Shown here one piece after another: positions 12,809 to 24,000 of a DNA stretch of 64,000 bases (position 1 is its first letter; every line of letters starts with the position of its first letter). Origin of the DNA: Lutraria lutraria (lineage: Eukaryota; Mollusca; Bivalvia; Venerida; Mactridae); contig OZ026835.1 in the NCBI GenBank assembly GCA_964023205.1, positions 36,925,083 to 36,989,082 on the forward strand. Reading direction: 5' to 3'. The position numbers were made by a program, and so were the translations under genes. Under the pieces are notes generated by a model. The model had not been told where the DNA came from. It worked only from the letters and a program-made list of their open reading frames with translations, and did no database searches.

Positions 12809-13568
12809 AATTTGATTATATGCAAAAAGTTCATTTGTATTTTTTAATGAAAACATTGTTACTACTGAGAAGTTCGAACACTGCAAAATTAAGATATACG
12901 AGAAGTGTATAAGTGTATACATGTATAATTACGTATACACCAAAAACAGTATCCGTAACAGAATGAAAACAAAAGTAGCCTTCCTATATCACACATAATA
13001 ATTTAACTTATATTTCATGTTATCTTTATGTTTCCATAACATACTTGGTTCATATGACATCACATTCTACTAGACCACGTGATATTGAGACCACGTGATA
13101 AATTATTAAGATCATGTGGTATTGAGACCACCTTGATGCTGAGATCCGCATTGTTTTGTTAAAATGGCATTGGTTATCTAGAATCTTGCAATAACACTCG
13201 CTGGATGTTTAGCTTTCCTGTTGAAGTTTCCGTTCATTCAACAAAGTAGAGATACTTCACGTATAATAGCACGTGCAGCATGTTACTCGTGACCTTACAA
13301 AAAGCTCTTACGCTAATTGTAACTCATTCAGCATTAGGGATATCCTTATCTAATAAAAGATAAATGTTCTAATACTGAGCATACACGCTGTGATTAATAA
13401 TAGTTCTTTCGTCGTTTTGAACAAAACTTTGTGACATTTCTTCGACAGACTGTCAAAATATAACCCTGAATAAGTTGATATTTCTACATACATACCATCA
13501 TTTAGAGTTCAATTCATTATCAAGACCAACTAAATATAAAAATACACTCTTTTTTCGGACATGGTTTA

Positions 13569-13793
13569 GGAGACCACATGATAATAAGACCACATGATAA
13601 TGAGAACACGTGATAATGAGACAGCTTGATAATGAGACAGCTTGATAATGAGACTATGTAATAAATTAATAATGAGACCATAAGATAATGAGACCACGTG
13701 ATAATGAGACCACGTGATTAAGAGTCCACGTGATTATGAGACCACGTGATATTGAGACAGCGTGATAATGAGACACGTGATAATGAGACCACT
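13569..13793. repeat. 16-bp minisatellite GAGACCACGTGATAAT
   Basis: About 14 imperfect 16-bp units. Many contain the palindrome CACGTG; others vary to CACATG, CAGCTTG or CAGCGTG. Two isolated matching units are at 13070-13100. The start of the array is more degenerate than its end. Confidence 0.8.
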
Positions 13794-14763
13794 GTAGACT
13801 TTTTTCAATGGCGTGGATTTTCAGTGTAATCTTTATGAGGCCTGTTGCATCCAAACCAATTTCCCGTGCCCAAATTGCCAGAGCTTTCTATTATATTTAA
13901 TTTCATAAACAACCGATTATACCTTTCGGAAATAGTCGGAAATTGTCGAGTATCGCATTTGAATTGTGGGATCGTCTTTCGATATTGCTTAAGCTAGTTT
14001 TAGCAGTAAACTGTTGTGAATCTATGTATATAATAATTATATAAGTCCTTGCTATTGAGTACTTATCTATAATGTGTGCCAATGATGCTGTATTATTGAA
14101 TCCATTCTGTTTCAAATTATTACAAATACTATCATTATCACATCAGTTCAGTAAGTACTGAATAACTATTTTTAATAATTTCATACAAAAACATTCTCAT
14201 GCATATAGCCATAGCTAGTCTATTGCAATTTATCAACAAGAATTAACATACATCAGCCATATAACATAATGCTATTTTAATTCCACTGTGTCATGAAGTA
14301 ATACACTGTCTAAATGTCAATGCATGATAACAATCTTATAAAGCCGTTATTAAATATATCGCAGACGACAATAAATTATGCATATGAACATGTTTTTGTC
14401 AAAAACAAATCATGTCAAATTTCCGTCTAGGTGATTATTCGATGATCTGAATATGCGACCAAGTTCCTTATAATTGTCTAATACAAAACAACAAGACAAA
14501 CATACTATTGTCTATGGTTGAGTCATCCTAAGGCAGTTTCAGTTTGAATGGTTTTGTTTCTGGTTACTCATTCTATCATTATTTCTACCGCGACCTTAGA
14601 TGTTTTATTTGGTCCGCGGAACAGTACAATCTTTTTCTCACTTCGTAAACTTTTCCGCACGCTTTCAAGAAACCCAAACACCCTCTCTATCTTACATGAT
14701 TCTTTTTGAATATGTAGCCAGAAACAAATGTTTTTTTGGCCTTGTGCAAGATTCAAATGTGTT

Positions 14764-17700
14764 TCAATACGCGGCTGGACCAGGAACGACATCTATGTAT
14801 GTCGCTGCATTAGGAGCACTACTCAGAGCTGGTTGGTTACCATAGGTCACCTCAGCCTGCCCGGCATTTCCTGACGGTGACATGCTGACATCAACTGATG
14901 ACAAACTAGTTTGCCCCGCAGATGATTGTCCACCTATGCCCGCTGTTTGACCAGTGGCTATAGTTGTCGCCTGAGTAGCTGCTGCTGCTGCGACTCCAGC
15001 CGTTTTCGCTGCCACAAACTTAGCAACAAAGAAAATAGCCGCACCTACCACAGCCGCACCAACAACTGCCGCCCCAGCAGCGGCACCAATAACAGCAGTA
15101 TTACTTGATGACGATGATGATGAGTCATCTGAAAAACATCATGATATAATTAATTATGTTTCAAATTTTAAAATTTTCCTGCATATTACTGCCGACCACG
15201 GAAGTTTGCTGGAATGAAACATATAATTTATATGATGCGGGAACGAAGAAAATAGTACATGTTGGTTATAGCAGACATGTTTGTATGTACACACATTCAG
15301 AGCAACCTCTCCAAAGCAACACCCTTTGTGAGTGGCAAAATATGTTGCTGTTGAGAGGTTGTCGCTCTAGAGAGGTTAAATTAATAGTTTAATCGTACAG
15401 TGGCAAACAAGCATGCTGTCGTTGAAGGAAGGTTGTTGCTCAACAGAGTGCCCGACGCTCTGGAGAGGTTGCAATGCTGTGAGTATATTTAGAATACGGC
15501 TATCTTACCATGTGGGACAAAACATGGGCTATGCTATTGTTCGAAAAGAATAGTCAAATTATCAAACAAATTAGGATTGTTCGGTCGGATAGCCTTTTCT
15601 TTTCCCATAAAACCTTAGCTATGCTGTAAAAAGAAGTCTTTTGTTTTAAAAACAACATAAAACCTTTTTTTAAAAGGTGTACGATAACCTCCCTTGAGCT
15701 ATAGCTTTGAAACTTTGTTTCTACTAATGGGTGTTGCTTTGGAGAGGTTGCACTTTACGCCTAATTACGCCGTAAGAAACCATTAGTTGAATGTAAAAAG
15801 CAGGGTCAGTCGGGAAACAGCAAACACTATTACTTCTTGGCTAATACGAGGACCTTCAATGATATTGGAACAGACGAAAGAAGTTCATGTGAAAAGTTGT
15901 TTCCGTCATCGCATTGGCGTTCAATACGGATTCTAACCATACGTTATAATAAAATACTAGCAGGTCTTCCATTGATTTTGAAATCGCCTTTCTAGACTGT
16001 TTATAAAATCATACCATTTTGATCGGAATATATTTAGCCTTACAACTGAATTAACTTAACTCATACATTTAAAACGAAAATGTGACACAGTTAAACCTGT
16101 GAACAAATTCCACTTTTGGGAAATACAAAATGAGGCCTTTATTGACAGGTGGCTAATATTTTGAGGTCATTTATGTTCTATGTTCATCAATAATGATTTT
16201 TTACAGAATGACCTTTATTCGCAGGGTGGCCATTATTTGGAAGAGTCTGCTTACGCAGGCTAGACTGTACACATAAAAGCATGCTTATATAATTACTTTC
16301 GTCTACATTGTACACAGTTTAAAAAAAGATAAAATCAGCGACTGTACTACCTTGATTTTGTCCAGGGTTTGGGGTCACTTCTGGGGGTGCAACAGTTACT
16401 GATGACGAAATATCTATAGAGCTAAAACTGTCTGTGTTGGTTGAAAACCAGTCTGAAGTTGACGTCGCTTCTGATCCCGTTTCAGAACTGCTTGGTGCCA
16501 TAGAGGACAAGTCAGTGGTGGTAGTATCTGTATCGTACAAGTCTATGGTATTACTGCTAGAGTATGAATGGGACCATTCAGTTATAGAACTGCTTGGAAC
16601 ATTACTACTAAGTCTGCTTGAATCCACATCATATAAATATTGACTACGACTGCTAGATTCCGTATCGTACCAGTCTTTACTATGACTGCTAGATTCCGTA
16701 TCGTACCAGTCCATACTACCACTGCTAGAATCAGATTCGTACCAGTCTGTACTGTAACTTTTTGAATCCGTATCGTACCAGTCTGTACTGGAACTCTTTG
16801 AATCCGTATCGTACCAGTCTATACTGGAACTCTTTGAATCCGTATCGTACCAGTCTATACTGGAACTCTTTGAATCCGTATCGTACCAATATATACTGGA
16901 ACTCTTCGAATCGGTATCGTACCAGTCTATACTTGAACCTTTTGAATCGGTATCGTACCAGTCTATACTGGAACTTTTTGAATCGGTATCGTACCAGTCT
17001 GTACTGTAACTTTTTGAATCCGTATCGTACCAGTCTGTACTGTAACTTTTTGAATCGTACCAGTCCACACTGTTACTTTTTGAGTCGGTATCGTACCAGT
17101 CCACACTGTAACTTTTTGAATCAGTATCGTACCAGTCAAAACTGTAACTCTTTGAATCGGTATTGTACCAGTCCACACTGTTACTTTTTGAATCGGTATC
17201 GTACCAGTCCACACTGTAACTTTTTGAATCGGTATCGTACCAGTCCACACTGTAACTTTTTGAATCGGTATCGTACCAGTCTACACTGTAACTTTTTGAA
17301 TCGGTATCGTACCAGTCCACACTGTAACTTTTTGAATCGGTATCGTACCAGTCAAAACTGTAACTTTTTGAATCGGTATCGTACCAGTCAAAACTGTAAC
17401 TTTTTGAATCGGTATCGTACCAGTATTTTTTTGAATCGGTATCGTACCAGTCTATACTGTAACTTTTTGAATCTGTATTATACCAGTCCACACTGTAACT
17501 TTTTGAATACGAATTGTACCAGATAACCCTACTTTTAGGAACCAGTTTGTACCAGAATGAGTCAGTTGTGTAGCTGTTGGAATCGTCTGCATTATTATAA
17601 CCGTAGGAATCAGTATCGTACCAGTCTGTACCATAATCCTTAACTTTCTTATCAAAACTCGCCGTTGGTTGAATCTGAATTTTGTTTTGAATGGTTTCCT

Positions 17701-19602
17701 GTTCTGAATCGGTTTCATTTCCAAAGTTCGAAATTGATTGAGTTATTTCTGCAAATTAAAAATTACACGATTTAAGATATCGATCTGTTGGTAGTGGTGA
17801 TGTGGTTGTATCACAGTGGTTGTAAGACAGTTGCGAAATTAATTTCATGCGAGCTGCAAGATCATTATGTAAAGCAAAATCGTTACTAGTAGTAGTTATT
17901 ATTGACTTATTGGCTGCGAAAAGTAAGCGAAATAAAACAACATAAACTGGCCACCATCTCTGAAGTATAATAGACACTAATAATTTAGGATGACAAACGG
18001 TAGTTTTAGGCCATTCCAATATAATTATAAACCTGAATATCAAATTTACAGAAAGACTTACCTGTTTTGGTGAACAACAAACACAAAATTATTAAGACTT
18101 TGTTCCGTGATGCCTGAAATTATGACAATAATGATGATAATACAATAATAAACAAGAAGATCGTCGTACTAATAATTCAAAATTCTTTCATCATCATACG
18201 ATTGTTTCTGTGTGTTTAAAACGCGGCTTTTCATTGATGTTTCAGTTATATACGGCGGTCGATTTTCTTGGACTGTATTCGGACTAGTTCTAACTTACGC
18301 CAGCAATTTCTCCACGTATGGAGGAAAAGTTTAAATGAAGGGTATGACCTATCCCGACCTGGATTCGAACCCGTGTTGCCGTGTTATAATTATTATAAGT
18401 CTAGTGCACAAACCATTGGATCAACAACCTAAGCTAACAACAATGCGTATGGTCCCTGACCCCACTTATCTAATATATCAAACATCGAAACATTTTTATC
18501 ATTTACATTTTGTATTTCTTTTTCAATGCGTAAAATGCACTGATTTATTATTTTATTGTTGTTTTGTGGCGCATCGACAGCAAAATTAATTTAATGTAAC
18601 CCGCATTTTTAAAAAAGCAACAAGTATAAACAGTTAAAAATGATAATTTATTTATAAGATATTAATTATGGGCATATATCAGGTATATATTAGTAAATAT
18701 AGGTAAATACACAGTATGTATAGTGTTTCACAGTTAATTCACATGATGAACACATGCATTAAGCTCTGTCGCTCAAAACTGCATGCGCGTGATCACAATT
18801 TTGTATGAATATTTATTTAAAAATAACATGCAGTGAACAGAGAATATTCATTTTAACTAAATTAAGTAAATAAATAAAGATCAGAGTTTAAGGTTCTTAA
18901 TAGTAATACAATTTACCAAAACGTCTAGACATTGTTGTAAAAAATGCTTCCCATAGTTGGTTATAGGTTATATTAAACTAATATTCTGTCTTAAGTTTCA
19001 CTCGTATGTAATAGAGATGAATGTTAGTTCGGTAAAAATATATTTAATTTGTATTTCATTTTACATAATAGACTCATTATCAGAAAAATAAAGTTGATTA
19101 ATTTGGTTTGCTTTAATACTGCATGATGTTTCCACTGATTCGGGCATACGGGCAGACAGGCATACGGGCGGACGGACGGACGGAAAATATGAACATAAGA
19201 AGTAAATACAGTTGGAAGTTAGTGCGGGGAAACAGACAGTAACCAATGATAAAAATATCACATTTTTAAATGCATGATGCATTATAACAGCAAAAATGCA
19301 ATTAAATTGCATATAACTAACATATTTTATTGGTAAAATCGGCATCTCAGTTAGCTATTGGGCCATTTACAATTTAGCAACCTTGTAAAAGGGAGGCAGA
19401 TGCATTCTGCAACTTCACAGTAATATCAGAATTAACATAAACCTGAAAACATTCATAATTTATTATTTTAGATTAAATTCTAATAAAATGTAATATATAT
19501 GATTTATAACAATATAATTATATTAACAACATTTTACTAATATATTTTGTAATTTACTATAAAATAATTGTTTTACTGGTCACTTACCATTATTATGCAC
19601 AT
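14764..19602 (-). CDS. Predicted type I membrane protein with ~25 WYDTD 12-residue repeats
   Basis: Exons on the minus strand: 19602-19588 (start; ends in ATG then GTAAGT), 18113-18062, 17748-16351, 15128-14764. Phases close to 609 aa from ATG at 19602, or 605 aa from the in-frame ATG at 19590. N terminus: MASRNKVLIILCLLFTKTG, a good signal peptide. Exon 3 opens with a Gln/Asn-rich stretch and degenerate WY units, then about 25 tandem units of consensus DWYDTDSKSYSV, grading into DWYDTESSSHSK and Ser/Thr-rich sequence. The repeat units are strongly acidic and Cys-free. Exon 4 gives an acidic DDSSSSSSS stem, one Ala/Gly/Val-rich membrane helix ending IFFVAKFVAAK, and a tail of about 85 residues with Gly, Gln and Ser. 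No family recognised. A matrix, adhesive or mucin-like surface role is possible, but that is inference. Confidence 0.82.
16087..16271. mobile_element. MITE of the CAGTCAAACCTGTG family
   Basis: It begins CAGTTAAACCTGTGAAC and ends AGACTGTAC. The interior reads GAGGCCTTTATTGACAGGTGGC and GACCTTTATTCGCAGGGTGG. Related copies are at 12321-12420 (partial), 24549-24680 and 37062-37142. Lies in intron 3 of the WYDTD-repeat gene. Confidence 0.65.
16640..17530 (-). repeat. 36-bp coding minisatellite
   Basis: About 25 head-to-tail units of 36 bp encode DWYDTDSKSYSV variants. Subtypes cluster: SSSI/SSST units toward the C-terminal side (about 16770-16980), SYSV/SNSV/SYSF units toward the N-terminal side (17030-17450). 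One unit at about 17055 has lost 6 bases (DWYDSKSYST), and one at about 17430 is shortened by 3 bases. All length changes are multiples of three, which supports selection for the reading frame. Confidence 0.9.
18340..18440 (-). mobile_element. tRNA-like SINE remnant
   Basis: The minus strand carries a box B-like GGGTTCGAATCCAGG followed by ATAGGTCATACCC, and upstream GTTGATCCAATGGTTTGTG. It does not fold convincingly as a tRNA with a complete acceptor stem, so a decayed tRNA-derived repeat is preferred over a gene. Confidence 0.4.
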
Positions 19603-19615
19603 GTTGCAGCTAACG

Positions 19616-19625
19616 TATATATAAA
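19616..19625 (-). promoter_or_regulatory. TATA-like element upstream of the repeat-protein gene
   Basis: The minus strand reads CTTTATATATACG about 15-30 bases upstream of the two candidate start codons. If it is used as a TATA box the 5' UTR would be very short. AT-rich surroundings make chance matches common. Confidence 0.3.
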
Positions 19626-20980
19626 GTTAATTCACAACCAAACGGTTTGATCTTGTTAACAATTTAAAGCGTGCAATTAAAAAACATGTGTTCTAATATT
19701 TAAACTGCCCAGGAATAGATTTCAAACTTTTTAAGTGAAGCCGTCCCATTGTTTTAAATGGCCATGCACCATTAATTGTATTATCAGCGAACGGATTGTA
19801 GCATAGCGCTATGTATAAATATTGATATTTTAAGTCACGCGAGAACATTAATACTGTATGACGTATGTTCATGAAAGTGATACATCTTAAGTAAGACAGC
19901 CCTGATATAAAACTAATTAACCTACTAACAGTATACCCTACAATTTAACCTGTCATAAACTGTGACAATGACTGTTGACACGCTTTCCCAAAGGAAGGGC
20001 AATTAAATTATAACAAAATATACACTACAGCGAAGTAATATTAGAGGCCTGCAATACATTACAATATATCGGTTATTGCAATACTTTTGGCTATAGGCGT
20101 TGGACTCCTAAACCGGAGGTCGCGACTTGGAATCCCGTCAGTGGCGGAATTTGACTGGTAGGAATCCAGGAAGCAGTCATCGAGAGTAGTTAATATTAGT
20201 TGTAAGAACTTGCTCTACAATCGATGTAAAATAAATAAGTTTAAAACTAAAAACTATTGCAATACTTTTACAGGGGATATTACGTCGCAATATGACTTCC
20301 AAATAACGGAGATTAAAAAAAAAACACTTGTGTATGTAAAGTTCCCAAGAAAAGTGAACCGGCTTTTTTAACTAGACAGACAAATAACTAATAGATTTAT
20401 TAAGAAATAGAGAAATGTATGGCAAAAATAAAAATTTGGTTGATTCCTTATTTTAGTATAATTTTTAGTAGTCAATTTGTGTATTAAGTAATATAATTTT
20501 GTTTGAACACTGTAACTTTATATGCTCATTTTCTGTAATATATTTCGTATGTACCATGTTTTTTTAGAAATGGTTAAAATGTGAATAATAATAAATAAAG
20601 AAATAAATAGATAGTCCACAAAATCCGCATTTACAAAAAAGAACCTCGACAGCGGAGTAAAATTTTATTTACAAATGAATGTTCAAAATTTATTGCAATA
20701 CACTGCAATATATTTATATTTATTGCAATATAACGCAATATTAAGATTCATGACACTACACCGCTCTAATTAAGGGTATTTTTTATGGATAAGATACCAT
20801 TCAGTGGAATAATAGAGTATAATGTTTTATAAAATTAAACTTTTTAATAATTGCAACAATTAAAACATTCTTGTATGATGTTTTAAAATAATACACTATT
20901 ACGTTTTGAACGTTTACCAGCAAAAACAAGGACCTAGTGATATAAGTGCGAAATTTGGGCATAATGCGCATGACCGACCG
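19626..20980. other. Intergenic, divergent between two genes; holds a SINE
   Basis: AT-rich, no gene seen. It contains the SINE at 20089-20254 and GCAATA-rich stretches (20056-20120, 20690-20745). Confidence 0.5.
20074..20269 (+). mobile_element. tRNA-derived SINE with perfect 15-bp target duplication
   Basis: TATTGCAATACTTTT at 20074-20088 is repeated exactly at 20255-20269. The insert has a tRNA-like head (GTTGGACTCCTAAACCGGAGGTCG), GGCGGAATTTGACTGG, TCATCGAGAGTAGTTAAT and the tail CAATCGATGTAAAATAAATA. The minus-strand relative at 9190-9395 shares body and tail. Confidence 0.85.
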
Positions 20981-20988
20981 GAACGTCA

Positions 20989-21005
20989 TGACGTCATTGA
21001 CGTCG
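20989..21005 (+). promoter_or_regulatory. Paired CRE-like sites upstream of the myristoylated-protein gene
   Basis: TGACGTCA at 20989-20996 is followed at once by TGACGTCG at 20998-21005, about 85-100 bases before the start codon at 21090. TGACGTCA is the palindromic CREB/ATF site. The location fits a proximal promoter; function is inference. Confidence 0.45.
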
Positions 21006-21089
21006 TCACTAAGAGACGGTTTGTTGTTAGATTCCGCGCTAAGCCGTATATGCGTTTCAGCTGAAACTATGCGTATTTTAGCGCACTAA

Positions 21090-24000
21090 ATGGGCAACAA
21101 ACTTAGTCGTCCGGCGATAAAAGAACGCCGCATGGCGTTCCTTCGCCGGAAATTAGGTTTAATGACACGGAATGACAGAATAGACAGACTCGTGAGTCTA
21201 ACAGTGTCGAATGATATGGAGAAATTTCGAAGATTTGCAGGTTTGTTAATAGATCAATCTTATTTATCATTATGTGTTGTTTGTGTACTATAATGTTGTA
21301 TGATTCAAAAAGAAAGGCTGGGTTGGTCTAAAGAGCATGTGGATGACGCAAAACAATACTTTGAAAAACGAGAAAGAAGGAACGTAGCAGTATGGTATGT
21401 AATTATAAAGTATTTATGTTATTAATCATTAAACTGGCTGTGATATTGTCCAGTCCGATTAGCTCGGTTGGTATACCATTTGACTTGTCTAGCCCCGCAT
21501 CGGGTACATTATGTATTGTCCTTCGATTTTTATGCTCCTTCTTCAATGATGTGAAACAATGTTGGTGACTGCTCATGTTATTGACATACATTGTATCTAT
21601 GTGAGAGTTCATTAGTATTAGCATTTGTAATGATATAAATCTTTGTACATAATTGCGAAAATGATATAAAATGTACACAAGTAAGTAAGTGAAAAAGGTG
21701 TACATACATAAAGTTACATGTATTGAAATCACATGATTATTAAAGATAAAATAATTCAGAATAAGCTGGAAAAGGCAGCATTATGATTGAAGATTTATTA
21801 TTTTGCAAAGACTACTTCAACTTTACTTTATTTTTAACCATAATGATATAAATGATACAATGGTATACAAATAAATAGTATATAAACAATGTAAATGGTG
21901 AGAAAAAGTGAGAAAAATATTTTCAGTAGGTTTTTGCGGTACGGTTTGGGGATGTTTATCAGTCGTTAGGAATACAAAAAAAAAACACTTATTATTCTGA
22001 AGTATTTCCATCATAGAATTTGAATTATGTAGTATACAGTTATCGAGCAGACAGAATATATATAGACATAAATGTTTAATAATATTATTGTCAACTCAAT
22101 ACCATTTTAGAAGTTTAACTTTTACATTTACTAGTATTTTGAGTAATTTATCAAGTTGAATATTATGCATTCATATGTAGGCGCAAAAACTATGATAGTG
22201 ACTAATTACAATAATGCTTATTAAAACACAGGGAGAAAATCTGACTAAATATAACAGTACAAAATATGCAAAACAAATAAGCACATGTCATGTACATCTT
22301 TTTTCGCAAATGTGTCTACGCTCACGTTTTACTAATATTTCTTGGTATGGCGTATTCATTATTTAGAAGAAATTCCTCATTCTACTGGATGACTCAGAGG
22401 AAACTCTTCCTTCCATTGGGTGAAATCTACAAGCGTACCATGAAAACTTATAGCGAGTCTGCAGTTGTTTAATGTGTACTTCATTGGGTTGCAAAATTTG
22501 TAAAGTAAAAATGTACGAAAATGTGTTCTTCTGCGGTCGAAATAAAGTTATAAACCGTTCTCAACAAACATTTTACATGTATTAAAATTAACATGCAGTA
22601 GATATGACTAAATGCGTAATTTATTTAGCTGTCCTATACATGTGTATCAACATTTTAATGCGTGACCTAATTGGACTGCCAGCTAATAAGTGGTGTTCAC
22701 AGGGTAGTATAATGGCAATTTAGGAATTAAATAAAAAGCACTCATCGTAACATCAAAGACACTTCGCGAATGTCTTTTAAAGATATTTCTTGTTTAAAGA
22801 TAAGGTATAAAAATATTGACATAGTTCTAAAGTTCAAACTGGTATACATACATGTACATTGTATATAGATTCTAGTTCAACAATTTTATATATATAAAAT
22901 AATATATTTCTTTATTCAAGAATATTTTAATCAGTACAATTTAGATTCGGAAATAGGCTGTAAACGTACATTTACGTGTATTCATTATAAAAATGAGTAA
23001 AAGAAAACAAACGATTACTCATCAGACATAATTCTGTACTTGTATTTTCAGCAAGAGTAAATTTTACTCGGGAAGAGCTAGAAATTTACTATGAGAGACT
23101 TGTAGCTATTGTCGGTGAGTACTGTACAGATATACCAGAGATTGAATACATAGATGATACAACTACTCCGGAGTATGACGTCATCTCTGTTTCCTCTTTG
23201 TCCAGCAGTTCACCTGACAGCCCACCACCAGCCATACTAGTAGAACATGTCTACAAGGACCCAGAAGTGCAGAGAGAATTTGAAGAATTCTGTCGGTTAC
23301 AGTGTGACAAGGTACTAACTAGTATATATTTTGAAAATTTTACTATTTTTGGAAACTGAACGATAGTTCGTCTTTTCATAGCAGCCATCTGGCGCGCATT
23401 AGTCTACGTTTTTCAACATCCGCCATGCAATTGTTAAACATGTTCCCGTTTATTGTTGCAATGCAAGTCTATATAAATTCAGTTTCCAGATGTACTTTGA
23501 TCTGTTATTATTCCAATGAAAATATACAAGTTCTGTTGTTAAGAAATAGAATTATGAATCTCAAGGAAATATTTAGGAAATATCAGTTTTACATTTTTTA
23601 CATTTAGCAGTTACTGATATATCTCAATCACCATGTGTATTATGTATCCCTTCCAACAAATGAGGACAATATCGTTTTTTTCCATTTTCTCCTTTTCATC
23701 ATAATGCTTACTACATCCAATTTTGCCAAATAGTAACCTAAACTTTTTCATATTTTGATTTTAAATGTGGAGCACCGTCGAGTACCTTCACAAATGATCA
23801 AGATGATATAGATCTTGCAGTGCCATTTTCACATCTATGCTAGTATAATTACTTATATCTTTTGTTTATTACAATATCACCCGCTTGTTTATTCTAGAAA
23901 AAGAACACTCGGAATTATGCGTTTAAGCTGCCTAGCAAACAAGTCACTACAAAGACTGATGTAAGTAATGAAAGAGGATTTATGTCTAAAGACTTCATAA

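Larger units (their letters stand above)
11625..14763. other. Intergenic region between convergent genes
   Basis: No supportable gene. It holds the 3' flank of the transporter, part of a dispersed MITE near 12321-12420, fold-backs at 12490-12573 and 12744-12808, the 16-bp minisatellite, and at 14555-14680 a stretch (GCGACCTTAGATGTTTTATT) that resembles 25955-26035 (GCGATCTTAGACTTTTATTT) and so looks like a dispersed repeat. Confidence 0.55.

Noticed and set aside
16762..17526. 254-codon plus-strand ORF of RYRTS..NFLN repeats
   Set aside because: It is the reverse-strand shadow of the 36-bp coding minisatellite; a stop-free repeat unit is open in several frames. The minus frame has the signal peptide, membrane helix and matching splice phases.
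16963..17724. Minus-strand ORFs of WTGTIPIQKVTV repeats
   Set aside because: The third frame of the same repeat. It does not connect to the exons at 18062 or 15128 with matching phase.
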